Made by a program: the position numbers and the translations under genes
In this document: positions 45,642-56,190 of the stretch, piece after piece
Layout of the letters: each line of letters begins with the position of its first letter
How positions within the stretch are numbered: the stretch's first letter is position 1
The notes under the pieces: model-generated
The model's database searches: none
Told to the model about the DNA's origin: nothing
What the model saw: only the letters and a program-made list of their open reading frames with translations
DNA from: Thalassospira sp. MCCC 1A01148
Lineage (GTDB): Bacteria; Pseudomonadota; Alphaproteobacteria; Rhodospirillales; Thalassospiraceae
Reading direction: 5' to 3'
DNA: 64,000 nucleotides
NCBI RefSeq assembly: GCF_001613795.1
Contig: NZ_LPVZ01000020.1
Location: 930,001-994,000 of the forward strand

Positions 45642-45798
45642 GGCTGTCCCTTGACTGTGATACCGCTGTGTCACGCAGGTAGCCTCGCCCCTGCGCCAAA
45701 ACCGTCATTCCGATAGCAGGATCAAGGTTTTCTGTCACCAGAAAGCCGAAAACTTCGACCACAGGGGCGTAACTTGGTTCACATAATTCACCCGGGAA

Positions 45799-46986
<1,188 letters not shown>

Positions 46987-47037
46987 GGTAAGGTCCGTTT
47001 GTTTATGGGACAGAAGTTCAATCAGGGTTTAGCGGAC

Positions 47038-48210
47038 TCAGGCGGTTTCGCCAAACAGTTCGCGGCCAATCAGCATACGGCGGATTTCACTGGTGCCTGC
47101 ACCGATTTCATAAAGCTTGGCATCGCGCAGCAGACGGCCCGTCGGATATTCATTGATATAGCCATTGCCGCCCAGCGTCTGAATGGCTTCAAGTGCCATC
47201 CAGGTTGCCTTTTCCGCAGCATAAAGGATCACACCGGCTGCGTCCTTGCGCGAGGTTTCATCACGGTCACACGCCTTGGCAACCTCATAAACATAGGCAC
47301 GGCATGCATTCATCGTGGTGTACATATCGGCAATCTTGCCCTGCATCAGCTGGAACTCGCCAATCGCCTTGCCGAACTGCTTGCGTTCATGGATATAAGG
47401 CACGACCACGTCCATGCAGGCACGCATGATGCCTGTGGGGCCTGCGGCCAGAACCGCGCGTTCGTAATCAAGGCCACTCATCAAAACCCGCACACCGCCA
47501 TTAAGCTGGCCGAGAATGTTTTCCTCGGGCACTTCGCAATCCTGAAATACCAGCTCGCAGGTGTTGGATCCGCGCATGCCCAGCTTGTCGAGCTTTTGCG
47601 CGGTCGAGAACCCCTTGAAGGTCTTTTCAATGATAAAGGCCGTAATGCCCTTGGGCCCGGCATCGGGATCGGTTTTGGCATAGACCACCAGCGTATCGGC
47701 ATCCGGGCCGTTGGTGATCCACATCTTGTTGCCATTGAGGATGTAACGATCCCCCTTCTTTTCGGCCTTGAGCTTCATCGACACAACGTCGGATCCTGCG
47801 CCCGGCTCGCTCATGGCCAGCGCCCCGATATGCTCGCCGCTCATCAGTTTGGGCAGGTATTTGGCCTTTTGTTCGGCTGTGGCGTTGCGTTTGATCTGGT
47901 TCACGCACAGGTTGGAATGCGCGCCGTATGACAAGGCAACAGAGGCCGAGGCGCGGCTGATTTCTTCCATGGCGATAACATGTTCAAGATACCCAAGGCC
48001 CGTACCGCCATCTTCTTCGGATACGGTTATACCCAGCAGGCCAAGGTCGCCGAATTTGCGCCACAGATCATTGGGGAACTGGTTGGTTTCATCAATTTCG
48101 GCAGCGCGCGGGGCGATTTCGGCCTCCGCAAAGGAGGAGACGGTTTCGCGGATCGCTTCTGCGGTTTCACCAAGATCGAATTTCAGTCCGGGGAAGTCGA
48201 AAAATGCCAT
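47038..48210 (-). CDS. ivd: Isovaleryl-CoA dehydrogenase
   Basis: A 390-residue acyl-CoA dehydrogenase closely matching isovaleryl-CoA dehydrogenases of leucine catabolism. It shows [17 protein letters not shown] near residue 92, [48 protein letters not shown] near 130-180, and the C-terminal [42 protein letters not shown]. It lies 58 bases after the thioesterase gene and 51 before the thiolase. The downstream methylcrotonyl-CoA carboxylase genes expected in leucine breakdown are not in this window. Confidence 0.93.
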   Translation of the reverse strand: MAFFDFPGLKFDLGETAEAIRETVSSFAEAEIAPRAAEIDETNQFPNDLWRKFGDLGLLGITVSEEDGGTGLGYLEHVIAMEEISRASASVALSYGAHSNLCVNQIKRNATAEQKAKYLPKLMSGEHIGALAMSEPGAGSDVVSMKLKAEKKGDRYILNGNKMWITNGPDADTLVVYAKTDPDAGPKGITAFIIEKTFKGFSTAQKLDKLGMRGSNTCELVFQDCEVPEENILGQLNGGVRVLMSGLDYERAVLAAGPTGIMRACMDVVVPYIHERKQFGKAIGEFQLMQGKIADMYTTMNACRAYVYEVAKACDRDETSRKDAAGVILYAAEKATWMALEAIQTLGGNGYINEYPTGRLLRDAKLYEIGAGTSEIRRMLIGRELFGETA

Positions 48211-48268
48211 GTTACTGTTCCTGCCCTGCGAATTCTGGTTATTTAATAAAAGTGAATAATCAGCCCGA

Positions 48269-48733
48269 TTATGCGGCGCTGTTTAATAATTCCGGCGGAA
48301 GCTTCATGACCTTGAGCGTCTGAAGCGATGTGGCGCAAAGGACCGTTTCGGTATTCCTCATACCAAAGACATCGATGCGCGTGACAATGATCGACCGACC
48401 GCGTGAAACAACCTCGCCAACCGCGCGCAACTGATCGCCCATGCCGGGTGCGACGATGTTGAGCTTGTACTCGATGGTCAGCATTCCCTGATCAGCGTCA
48501 ACCAGGCTCCAACCGGCAAAACCCCCGGCAATGTCGGCAAGACCGGCGATCAGACCGCCATGGAAATAGCCGTTATGCTGCAAAAGATTGGGCCGCGCTG
48601 GCACGATCACCGCCACCCGGCCAGGCTGCACGTCATCAACCTGTGCCCCAATCGACAGATTGTAGGGTTGCTGGGCGAAACGCCGGCGCACTTCGGCGGC
48701 GTAATCGGGGTTCTGCGGTTCAAACGAAGCCAT
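48269..48733 (-). CDS. PaaI-family hot-dog thioesterase
   Basis: A 154-residue acyl-CoA thioesterase-like protein. [29 protein letters not shown] near residue 50 is the hot-dog active-site helix region of PaaI/YigI-type enzymes. ATG at 48733 follows CAGGATCG; the frame is open to 48826 but that region is the promoter/operator. It is first in an operon with ivd and thiolase, so it probably hydrolyses a short or branched acyl-CoA. Confidence 0.86.
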   Translation of the reverse strand: MASFEPQNPDYAAEVRRRFAQQPYNLSIGAQVDDVQPGRVAVIVPARPNLLQHNGYFHGGLIAGLADIAGGFAGWSLVDADQGMLTIEYKLNIVAPGMGDQLRAVGEVVSRGRSIIVTRIDVFGMRNTETVLCATSLQTLKVMKLPPELLNSAA

Positions 48734-49402
48734 GTCGCGATCCTGAGGTAAGTGCGATGCGGCCAATCCTGAACGCACCGGAAGATAACGCGACTCTGTT
48801 GTAGTTAACGTTAACGTTAACGTCAAATCAAATCCGCATAGCTATACCAATTTAATGCCAAAAGCCGATTGAGGCACGGCAATCAGGGGCTTTGCCGTGG
48901 GCAGTAGGGTTGGTTGGAGGGTGCTGAGGCGTTGAGGTGCTGGGGTGCTGGGGTGCTGGGATGCCGGGGTGCTGGGATGCCGGGGTGCGGCGGTGTGGCA
49001 GTCCGGGGGTGCATGGTTCCCGACGTTGCCGGGCTGCGGGTTGTTGACTTCAGACTGTGGGCTGTCCGGTTGTGGGTTGCGGACTGTGGGTTGCGCGGGC
49101 TTCGGCGCGGGGCTGATGCAGAGGGGGCGAAGGTTTGCGGGCCGGGGGTGCGGCTGAGGCTCTGGACATTGGCAGTCTGGGCGCTGGCAGTCGGGCGCTG
49201 GCGGGCTGGGGTTGAGCACCGCTGAGCGGATGCGGCGTCTGGCGCACTGACGGTTGGAGGTTGGAGAACAGGTGTCGGAGAGTAGGCGCCGGATGTTTGT
49301 CGCCATCGGTTGGTCGCCAGAGGTTTTGCTAAACGTGGCGGTCGGGCGGATTGCTCGTTTTACCCTCGACGCCTTGTCGGGCGCTGGCCTGGTCGGGACG
49401 CC
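48734..49402. other. Long noncoding region with G-rich, repeat-bearing plus strand
   Basis: A 669-base gap. The operator at 48804-48821 is on its left. From about 48885 to 49330 the plus strand is strongly G- and T-rich and poor in C and A. It has imperfect tandem units of GGTGCTGGGGTGCTGGGATGCC type at 48930-48990 and dispersed GACTGTGGGTTGCG-type repeats at 49050-49100. A 154-codon minus-strand frame is open but its Pro-rich translation has no domain. See findings. Confidence 0.6.
48804..48821. promoter_or_regulatory. Palindromic operator resembling LiuR (MerR family) sites
   Basis: Three GTTAAC units in a row (48804-48821) form a perfect 18-bp palindrome containing TTAACGTTAACGTTAA. It fits the TTnACGTnnACGTnAA shape I recall for the MerR-type regulator LiuR of branched-chain amino acid degradation. 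It is about 70 bases upstream of the thioesterase-ivd-thiolase operon. The regulator gene is not in the window. Confidence 0.6.
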
Positions 49403-50236
49403 CTAGTTGGTGTGTTCGCCCCAGTCCTGAATGCTGGCTTCGAGCATTTCGGTCATGACACCTTTTGAAACGAGTTCGAAAACAGCACGCGAAATACGGC
49501 CCCGCAGGTCGCCGGAATTGCATTCCGATTTGTGCGACATGGTCAGATACAGGTTTTCGGTGCTGACAGGCGTTTCGTAGCTGCGGATATTGGTGATATT
49601 TTCGTGGGCCGCCACGGCCTTGCCGGGGAATTCTTCGTAGATCAGGTATTCAGCCCGACTCAGCGAGAGCATTTGCAACCCCTGTTCAAGACTTGGCACC
49701 TCGCGGATGGTCAGATTGTGGCGGGCATAGGCATCGAACGCCTGGCCGAAACTGTTATTGATCACGGTAAGCCCTTCGATCCCGACAAGATCCGACCACT
49801 GGCTATAGCCCAGATCAAGATTGTCGCGGGTCCAGATCAGGGTACGGGTGCCCTGAAAGGCCGGATAGAAATAATCCATGTATTCGAGGCGCGGCAGGGT
49901 CAGGAAAGCGCCGGCAATCATATCAATCGTACCGTCGCGCATATGTTGCTGCACACGGCCCCAATTGCCCGAATAGACCACGTCAATTTCGACACCTGCG
50001 ATTTCACCAACGCGCTTGATGAAGTCAGCAGCAGCACCTTGCAAGGCTTCACCATCCTTGGCGACCCAAAGATAAGGCGGGTAGTCGGGGTTGCCCGATG
50101 CCACCAGACGCGTGCAATCGCGATGTCCATCTGCATCATGGGCAAAGCTGTAATCAGAGGCCTGCGCACGCAGCGGCAGCCAACCAATCACGGTGGCCAA
50201 CGCCATGGCCAAAGATGCATGCCTGATGTTCATCAT
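49403..50236 (-). CDS. Periplasmic solute-binding protein (SBP_bac_3 family)
   Basis: A 277-residue exported binding protein of the polar amino acid/extracellular solute family 3. The signal peptide spans about 1-25 (MMNIRHASLAMALATVIGWLPLRAQA). The fold shows LVASGNPDYPPYLWVAKDG, AAADFIKRVGEIAGVEIDVVY and GTIDMIAGAFLTLPRLEYMDYFYPAF. No permease or ATPase is adjacent, so it may act alone (for example as a sensor input) or with a remote transporter. Start at 50236 is the first of two ATGs after GGGAAAGAG. Confidence 0.84.
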   Translation of the reverse strand: MMNIRHASLAMALATVIGWLPLRAQASDYSFAHDADGHRDCTRLVASGNPDYPPYLWVAKDGEALQGAAADFIKRVGEIAGVEIDVVYSGNWGRVQQHMRDGTIDMIAGAFLTLPRLEYMDYFYPAFQGTRTLIWTRDNLDLGYSQWSDLVGIEGLTVINNSFGQAFDAYARHNLTIREVPSLEQGLQMLSLSRAEYLIYEEFPGKAVAAHENITNIRSYETPVSTENLYLTMSHKSECNSGDLRGRISRAVFELVSKGVMTEMLEASIQDWGEHTN

Positions 50237-50396
50237 TTCCACTCTTTCCCTGCCTGTAGGCCAAACCAAGGCGCCGTGCAGAACAGAATACTTAAGCTTA
50301 GGTGTAGTAAATTTAGCCGAATTCCACACTTCGGAATAGGTCTAAACACGTTTATCTCGAATTCAGAACCGGAATAACACACGCCAAAATGGCGAA

Positions 50397-50420
50397 GGAC
50401 CAGCTGTCGCCAGCTGGTCC
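50397..50420 (-). terminator. Hairpin after the DEAD-box helicase gene
   Basis: GGACCAGCTG and CAGCTGGTCC pair perfectly around a TCGC loop, about 100 bases after the helicase stop. No proper T-run follows on the minus strand, so its strength as a terminator is uncertain. Confidence 0.5.
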
Positions 50421-50515
50421 CCCCATTATCAATGTCATTCCCGGTGATCACCCGGCACCGCATCTGATGTGCATCTTCATCACACTAGACAGATACAGAC
50501 CGGATCCAGGGTCGT

Positions 50516-52261
50516 TTACGCCGAACGGCGTTTCATACCCTGATTGCCACCACGGCTGTCGCGGCGCGGACGTTCGTTGAAGTCACGTCGACCGGCATCG
50601 CGACCGCCATCACGGCCACGGAAGTTGCCACCGCGATCCCCACGCGGCTTATCGGCAAAACGGCGCTCATCGCGGTTGCCGCCTTCGCGCTGGTCACGGT
50701 TGGCAGCACCTTCGCCACGCGGGCGGAAGTTGCCACCACGGCCACCACGGCCACCACGCTCTTCGCGTTCAGCACGCGGCGGGCGATCATCATTGTCAAA
50801 CCGCGGCTTGCGGAAATCATGATCTTCGCGGCGCGGACGATCATTGAAGTCACGACGACCACCGCCATCACGCGCAGCGCGTTCACCTTCGCCACGGCCG
50901 CCATCACGACCGCCGCCGAAGCCACGCCCGCGACCACCGTCACGATTGTCACCACGGGCACCATCGCGGCCGCCATCACGACCACCACCGAAGCCACCAC
51001 GGCCCCGGCCACCATCACGGCCGCCAAAACCACCGCGACCGCCGCCGCCGAAGCCACGACCACCGTCACGGCCACCACGACCACGACCGCCGCCACCACC
51101 GGCACCGAACGAACGGGGCGGCGGAGCGGCATGGAATTCGTGATCTTCGTCAATATCGACATCCTGTTTGATCAGGCGTTCGATGTTGCGAAGCAGGCGA
51201 ATGTCACGCGGCTCGCAGAATGAAATCGCAATACCTTCGGCACTGCCACGACCGGTACGACCGATACGGTGAACATAGCTTTCGGCATCCTGGGGCAGAT
51301 CGTAGTTCACAACGTGGGTAATACCCGGAACGTCGATACCACGTGCGGCAACATCGGTCGCAATCAGGACCGGGAAACGGCCATTGCGGAAGTTGCGCAG
51401 GATTTTCTGACGGATGCGCTGCTGTTTGTCGCCATGGATGGCATCGCTGTCGATGTCTTCATCGCGCAGCTGGAACGACAGTTCGTCGGCATCTGCCTTG
51501 GTTTTGGTGAAGACCAGAACACGCTCTGCTTCATCACGCTTGAGCAGCTGAACCAGAAGCTTGGTCTTGTCGTGACGTTTCACGAACATGCCAACCTGGG
51601 TCACGCGCTCGGTCACGCTCGACTGCGGAGCCGTTTCAACCTTGACCGGGTCATTGAGAAGACGGTCGGTCAGGTGTTTGACTTCCGGCGGCATGGTTGC
51701 CGAGAACATCACGGTCTGATGATTGTTCGGAAGCAGTTCCGCCACGGTCAGAACATCTTCGGAGAAGCCCATGTCGAGCATACGGTCGGCTTCATCAAGG
51801 ATGAAGACTTCGACATCGTCGAAACGAACCGTGTTGCGTGACATGTGGTCAAGCAGACGACCCGGGGTCGCAACCAGGATATCAACGCCACGGCGCAGTT
51901 CCTGAATCTGCGGGCCCATCGGGGAGCCACCAAAGACAACAGAAGAAAACAGGCGGATGCCTTTTTTGAAATCACGCAGGCACTGGCCGATCTGGGTCGC
52001 CAGTTCGCGGGTCGGTGCCAGAATAACAGCGCGCGGCTGACCCGGTTTCGGGCGCTGCGGGTTTTCGGCAAGACGCTGCAGCAACGGCAGGCAGAAAGCG
52101 GCCGTTTTGCCGCCACCCGTATGGGAAATCCCCATCAGGTCCTTGCCTTCGAGAAGGGCCGGGATCGTCGCAGCCTGAATTTCGGTCGGCGCGGTAAAAC
52201 CGGCAGCTTCAACATTGCGCAGCAGGGGCTCGATGAGGTTGAGCCCATTAAAATTCGTCAT
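50516..52261 (-). CDS. DEAD-box RNA helicase (RhlE-like) with long Arg-Gly-rich tail
   Basis: A 581-residue ATP-dependent RNA helicase. Motifs in order: Q motif region (FTAPTEIQAATIPALLEGKDL), I (SHTGGGKT), Ia (APTRELA), II (DEAD), III (SAT), V (ARGIDVPG) and VI (HRIGRTGRG), within about residues 1-370. Residues ~385-581 are a low-complexity tail of Arg, Gly, Asp and Phe (RGGRDGGRGFGGG type repeats), probably disordered RNA-binding sequence. ATG at 52261 follows GAAGGA. RhlE/SrmB-type helicases help ribosome assembly and mRNA turnover, particularly in the cold. Confidence 0.93.
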   Translation of the reverse strand: MTNFNGLNLIEPLLRNVEAAGFTAPTEIQAATIPALLEGKDLMGISHTGGGKTAAFCLPLLQRLAENPQRPKPGQPRAVILAPTRELATQIGQCLRDFKKGIRLFSSVVFGGSPMGPQIQELRRGVDILVATPGRLLDHMSRNTVRFDDVEVFILDEADRMLDMGFSEDVLTVAELLPNNHQTVMFSATMPPEVKHLTDRLLNDPVKVETAPQSSVTERVTQVGMFVKRHDKTKLLVQLLKRDEAERVLVFTKTKADADELSFQLRDEDIDSDAIHGDKQQRIRQKILRNFRNGRFPVLIATDVAARGIDVPGITHVVNYDLPQDAESYVHRIGRTGRGSAEGIAISFCEPRDIRLLRNIERLIKQDVDIDEDHEFHAAPPPRSFGAGGGGGRGRGGRDGGRGFGGGGRGGFGGRDGGRGRGGFGGGRDGGRDGARGDNRDGGRGRGFGGGRDGGRGEGERAARDGGGRRDFNDRPRREDHDFRKPRFDNDDRPPRAEREERGGRGGRGGNFRPRGEGAANRDQREGGNRDERRFADKPRGDRGGNFRGRDGGRDAGRRDFNERPRRDSRGGNQGMKRRSA

Positions 52262-52642
52262 AAAGGAAAGTCCTTCGTTTATCCGGTCGGCGCCATGTTC
52301 ACGCCTGTGGTGCCTGCCCAAACGCAGTCAAGACCGGTGCTTGGCAAAGAGCCAGCGTCGGACCCGCATGAGAGGCAAATGATGTGAGGCATCGACGTCA
52401 TCACGTCGTACCCGCCCTCGCCTTTTCATACAGTTCCTGACAGCTCATTCTGTCTTTGCAAGCGAAGGAATGAGCGGGGTGATACAGGGCAGCGCACAAT
52501 AAGTCAAACATTCCCCGCGCCGATCAGCCATGCAAAAACGCTTAGCCCCTGATAATGCGACGAAAGTTTCTTTTTAAATTAATCATTTAAGGCAAAAATA
52601 AAGTGTACGGAGTGGAGAACTGCATTTCAAAAGGGGAATTCC
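52262..52642. other. Intergenic region between the divergent helicase and chemoreceptor
   Basis: A 381-base noncoding stretch that must hold both promoters. An inverted repeat (GCTCATTC 52443-52450 with GAATGAGC 52468-52475) lies about 180 bases before the helicase start and might form in the helicase leader. The 60 bases before the chemoreceptor are AT-rich. Nothing else seen. Confidence 0.55.
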
Positions 52643-54313
52643 ATGCGGTTTCGCGTTGTGACGGGGATTTTTTCAATTCCCGCGATCTGTCTGGTTGTGT
52701 TGCTTGCAATCATCGCGACAGTATCATTGAACTATCAAACAAGCCTGCGTAACGGAAAATTCGAACAGATTTCGCATCTGACCGAAGGGGCCGTGACCAT
52801 CGTTAACAGCTTTGTCGCCAAAGCCAAAAGCGGCGAGATGAGCGAAGCCGACGCCAAGGCAGCAGCCCTCGATCTTCTTAATGATTATCGGTTCGACGGC
52901 GAGAACTATATTTATGCCACCGACTATAATCACTGCATGGTTCTTGATCCGCTCAGCCCCGGTGATGTCGGCAAGTGCAATCCCGACAGCCGGGTGCGCA
53001 GCATGATTGTCGAGGCCGCCAAATCGGGCGGTGACATTATCACCTATGAAACCAAGAAGCCCGGCGAAGGGGACAAACTGATCGAGAAAGCGGCCTATGT
53101 CCGCCCGATCACCGAATGGAACTGGGCCCTTGGTGCCGGTGTCTATATGGATGACGTCCAGTCAGAGTTCGTTTCCATCATCACCCGTATCGTGATCATT
53201 TCCGCCATCGCCATCGTGATTGCCGGGATTCTTTCGTGGATTGTCGGCACCCGGATCACGCGTGGCATCGTTGGCCTGAATGACAGCATCCGCGCGATTG
53301 CCGATGGCGATTACAATGCGCCAGTGGAAACCGATTCCCGTTTCATTGAAATCGGCGATATGGGCGAAGGGGTTCTGGCACTGCGTGACAAATCGGCACA
53401 GGCCCAGAAGCTTGAAAATGATGCCGCGGGTCTCAAGGCAAAATCCGAAAAAGAACGCCGCGAGAATATCCGCGCGATTGCATCTAAACTTGAAAGCGAA
53501 GTTGGCGGGATCGCAGGTGCTTTGGATCAGTCGGTCAAACGCAGCAATGATCTTGCGATCAGCATGGCACGCAATGCCGATGGCATTCTGGGTCAAAGCC
53601 AGCATGCAGCATCCGCAGCCGGTGAAGTGTCGCACAGTGTTGATGCGGTTGCAGCCGCGACCGAGGAACTGTCATCGTCGATCACGGAAATCAACGTCCA
53701 GATCAGCCAGATGTCGAACACGGTCGAACGGGCAACCGATGAAAGCCAAAGCGCATCCAATGATGTTGCTGGCCTCTCGGCAACGGTCGAGAAGATCAAG
53801 GAAATCATCGGCCTGATCAATGACATTGCAGGCCAGACCAACCTTCTGGCGCTCAATGCCACGATCGAGGCGGCCCGTGCCGGTGAAGCAGGCAAAGGCT
53901 TTGCCGTGGTGGCCAACGAGGTGAAGAACCTTGCGACCCAGACAGCAAAGGCAACCGACGAAATTGCCGCCCAGATCAATGACATTGTCGATGGCACCGA
54001 ACGTGCCGTAACCGGCATTTCGCGGGTTTCGGAAACCATCGAACAGGTCAGAAGTGCCTCGACCGCGATTGCCGCAGCCATCGAGGAACAGGGTGCTGCA
54101 ACGCAGGAAATCTCGGGCAACGCCAACCGCAGTGCGGACGGGGTCAAGGAGATCTCCAACAGTGTTGAAGACACCATGAACAATGCCCAGAGCACGACAC
54201 AGGAAGCAGATGAACTGAAATCAGCCTCCGCCGAACTTTCCAGCCGTTCGAGCGAGCTGACCCAGATCATCAAGCGTTTCTCGACCGATCTTTTGAAGCA
54301 AGCCGGTTCATAA
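52643..54313 (+). CDS. Methyl-accepting chemotaxis protein with Cache sensor
   Basis: A 556-residue membrane chemoreceptor. Layout: TM1 (residues ~8-28), periplasmic single Cache domain (~30-185, with [21 protein letters not shown] and [12 protein letters not shown] as in sCache_2), TM2 (~188-212), HAMP (~213-265) and signalling domain (~330-545). The signalling tip [41 protein letters not shown] is intact. No CheB/CheR-binding pentapeptide is seen at the C-terminus. Ligand unknown; sCache_2 receptors often sense small organic acids. Confidence 0.93.
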   Translation: MRFRVVTGIFSIPAICLVVLLAIIATVSLNYQTSLRNGKFEQISHLTEGAVTIVNSFVAKAKSGEMSEADAKAAALDLLNDYRFDGENYIYATDYNHCMVLDPLSPGDVGKCNPDSRVRSMIVEAAKSGGDIITYETKKPGEGDKLIEKAAYVRPITEWNWALGAGVYMDDVQSEFVSIITRIVIISAIAIVIAGILSWIVGTRITRGIVGLNDSIRAIADGDYNAPVETDSRFIEIGDMGEGVLALRDKSAQAQKLENDAAGLKAKSEKERRENIRAIASKLESEVGGIAGALDQSVKRSNDLAISMARNADGILGQSQHAASAAGEVSHSVDAVAAATEELSSSITEINVQISQMSNTVERATDESQSASNDVAGLSATVEKIKEIIGLINDIAGQTNLLALNATIEAARAGEAGKGFAVVANEVKNLATQTAKATDEIAAQINDIVDGTERAVTGISRVSETIEQVRSASTAIAAAIEEQGAATQEISGNANRSADGVKEISNSVEDTMNNAQSTTQEADELKSASAELSSRSSELTQIIKRFSTDLLKQAGS

Positions 54314-54328
54314 GAACCTGATATCAAG

Positions 54329-54363
54329 AAGGGCCGGACATTAGATTGTCCGGCCCTTTTTGT
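54329..54363 (+). terminator. Terminator after the Cache chemoreceptor
   Basis: GGGCCGGACA (54331-54340) pairs with TGTCCGGCCC (54347-54356), followed by TTTTTGTG. Confidence 0.9.
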
Positions 54364-54407
54364 GTTTATTGCGTGTTTTTCGGGAGAACCGCAGTCACGA
54401 TCATGCG

Positions 54408-55112
54408 TTACACCGAACGCGTAATCCCGCCATCGACCCGGATATTCTGGCCGGTAATGTATCCGGCACCGTCGGAAGCAAGGAATGCAATGGTGGCGGC
54501 AATTTCATCGCTTTTGCCATAACGCCCCATCGGCACGCGATTGCGTCGCTCGTCCGTTTCCGGCAGGCTGTCGATGAAGCCCGGAAGCACGTTGTTCATA
54601 CGGATATTTTCCGCGGCATATTTATCAGCGAACAGTTTGGTAAATGCCGCAAGTCCCGCCCGGAAAACACCGGATGTCGGGAAGACCGGATCCGGTTCGA
54701 AAGCGGCAAATGTTGAAATGTTGATGATCACACCGCCGCCCTGCTTTTGCATGATCGGTGTTACGAGACGGGTCGGGCGGACCGCGTTCAGGAAATAGAC
54801 ATCCATCCCCGCATGCCAGTCTTCGTCTGTCAGGTCGAGCACGGGTTTGCGCGGACCATGACCGCCAGAATTGACCAGAACGTCAATGCGCCCCCATTCT
54901 GCCATCGCCAGATCGACCAGTTTCTGAAGGTCATCTTCCGACTGGTTTGAGCCGGTGACACCGATGCCACCGAGCTCCTTTGCCAGTGCTTCACCCTTGC
55001 CCGACGAGGACAGGATCGCAACTTTATATCCTTCGGCTGCGAGCTTGCGGGCAGCATCGGCACCCATGCCACTGCCACCGGCGGTGATAAGTGCTACTTT
55101 TTCTACTGTCAT
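54408..55112 (-). CDS. Short-chain dehydrogenase/reductase family protein with altered active site
   Basis: A 234-residue SDR fold protein. It has the nucleotide-binding motif TAGGSGMG near residue 10, a NSGG structural motif (LVNSGGHG), NIST with the usual Ser, and VLPGFIDSLPE. The canonical YxxxK is missing: the aligned segment reads FPTSGVFRAGLAAFTK, with Thr/Ser where Tyr is expected and Arg where Lys is expected. This may be a non-catalytic or mechanistically altered SDR. ATG at 55112 follows AAGGAAAGGAA. It is divergent from a GcvA-like LysR gene at 55233. Confidence 0.85.
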   Translation of the reverse strand: MTVEKVALITAGGSGMGADAARKLAAEGYKVAILSSSGKGEALAKELGGIGVTGSNQSEDDLQKLVDLAMAEWGRIDVLVNSGGHGPRKPVLDLTDEDWHAGMDVYFLNAVRPTRLVTPIMQKQGGGVIINISTFAAFEPDPVFPTSGVFRAGLAAFTKLFADKYAAENIRMNNVLPGFIDSLPETDERRNRVPMGRYGKSDEIAATIAFLASDGAGYITGQNIRVDGGITRSV

Positions 55113-55232
55113 GATGATTCCTTTCCTTGGCATTTTCCGGCCTGAGAAACTATGATATTTTCGAAAAATAAAGCCTTACAGCATGCCACACCAATCATAA
55201 TTTCATCGTCGAGACTGTAGAAAAACTATCTC

Positions 55233-56138
55233 ATGGACATATCATCGGCACCAACACCTCCCCTGAACGGTCTTCGGGCATTCGATGCCGCGGGACGGTA
55301 TCTGAATTTCAGGCTGGCGGCGGAAGAACTTGGTGTGACGCAAGGCGCGGTTGCCCAGCAGGTTCGCGGACTTGAGGCCTTTTTGGGGGTGACGCTTCTG
55401 GATCGCTTGCCACGCGGGCTTAGACTGACGGAAAACGGGCTTCGATTTCATGCCGAAATCAGCCGGGCCTTTGACATCATCCGCAATGCAACACAAACGT
55501 TGCAGCCCAAATCCACACATCTGACGATCAGTGTCACACCGACCTTTGCAGCAAAGTGGCTGATCCCGCGTCTGCCGGATTTCACGGCAGAAAATCCGCA
55601 TATCGATTTGCGGATTGTTGCGACGGAAAAGACATCCAATTTCCATTCGGATGGTGTTGATCTTGCCGTTCGCCAAACAGGTTCGTCGTTTGCAGCGGGA
55701 CTGTCTGCGGATTTTTTGTTCGCACATGACATCGTTTCGATTTGCAGTCCCGCACTGCAATCAAAATTCGGTCAAACCCCGGACATCAACGATCTGGATC
55801 AGCTTGTACTTATTCATGACTCGCACAATTTGTGGCCGGAATATCTGGAACTGGTTTTCGGGCGGAAAATTTCAGACAAGGCAAAAGCCGTGCGCCTGAA
55901 CCAGACCAGTCTGGCAATTGATGCGGCCCTGTCGGGGCAAGGCATTGCCCTTGCCAGCCGGTTTCTGGTGGAGAATGATTTAAAGGAAGGGCGGCTTGTC
56001 CAGCCCTTTGCCGAGACCCTGCATGGCGGGTCGGATTTCCATCTTGTTATTCCGCGCCAAAGCAAAAAACCCGATGCCTGCCGTCAGGTGCGTCAATGGA
56101 TGCTTAGCCAGGCCAGGCGCACGGTCGCCGACAAATGA
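55233..56138 (+). CDS. LysR family regulator (GcvA-like)
   Basis: A 301-residue regulator of the GcvA/AmpR-type LysR subgroup, recognised by PPLNGLRAFDAAGRYLNFRLAAEELGVTQGAVAQQVRGLEAFLGVTLLDRLPRGLRLTENG. The effector domain has TISVTPTFAAKWLIPRLPDF and GQGIALASRFLVENDLKEGRLVQPF. It is divergent from the atypical SDR gene with 120 bases between, which is its likely target. It is followed by a terminator at 56141-56166. Confidence 0.9.
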   Translation: MDISSAPTPPLNGLRAFDAAGRYLNFRLAAEELGVTQGAVAQQVRGLEAFLGVTLLDRLPRGLRLTENGLRFHAEISRAFDIIRNATQTLQPKSTHLTISVTPTFAAKWLIPRLPDFTAENPHIDLRIVATEKTSNFHSDGVDLAVRQTGSSFAAGLSADFLFAHDIVSICSPALQSKFGQTPDINDLDQLVLIHDSHNLWPEYLELVFGRKISDKAKAVRLNQTSLAIDAALSGQGIALASRFLVENDLKEGRLVQPFAETLHGGSDFHLVIPRQSKKPDACRQVRQWMLSQARRTVADK

Positions 56139-56140
56139 CA

Positions 56141-56166
56141 AAAGGGCCGGAAATGGCCGGCCCTTT
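56141..56166. terminator. Bidirectional terminator between LysR and pheA
   Basis: AAAGGGCCGG pairs with CCGGCCCTTT across a six-base loop, between convergent genes. Confidence 0.88.
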
Positions 56167-56190
56167 GGCATTGGGTATGTGGCTGCGCGC

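Noticed and set aside
48842-49306. 154-codon Pro-rich frame on the minus strand
   Set aside because: It lies in a low-complexity repeat tract; Pro/Ser/Gln content follows from the G-rich complement, and no ribosome site or domain is seen.
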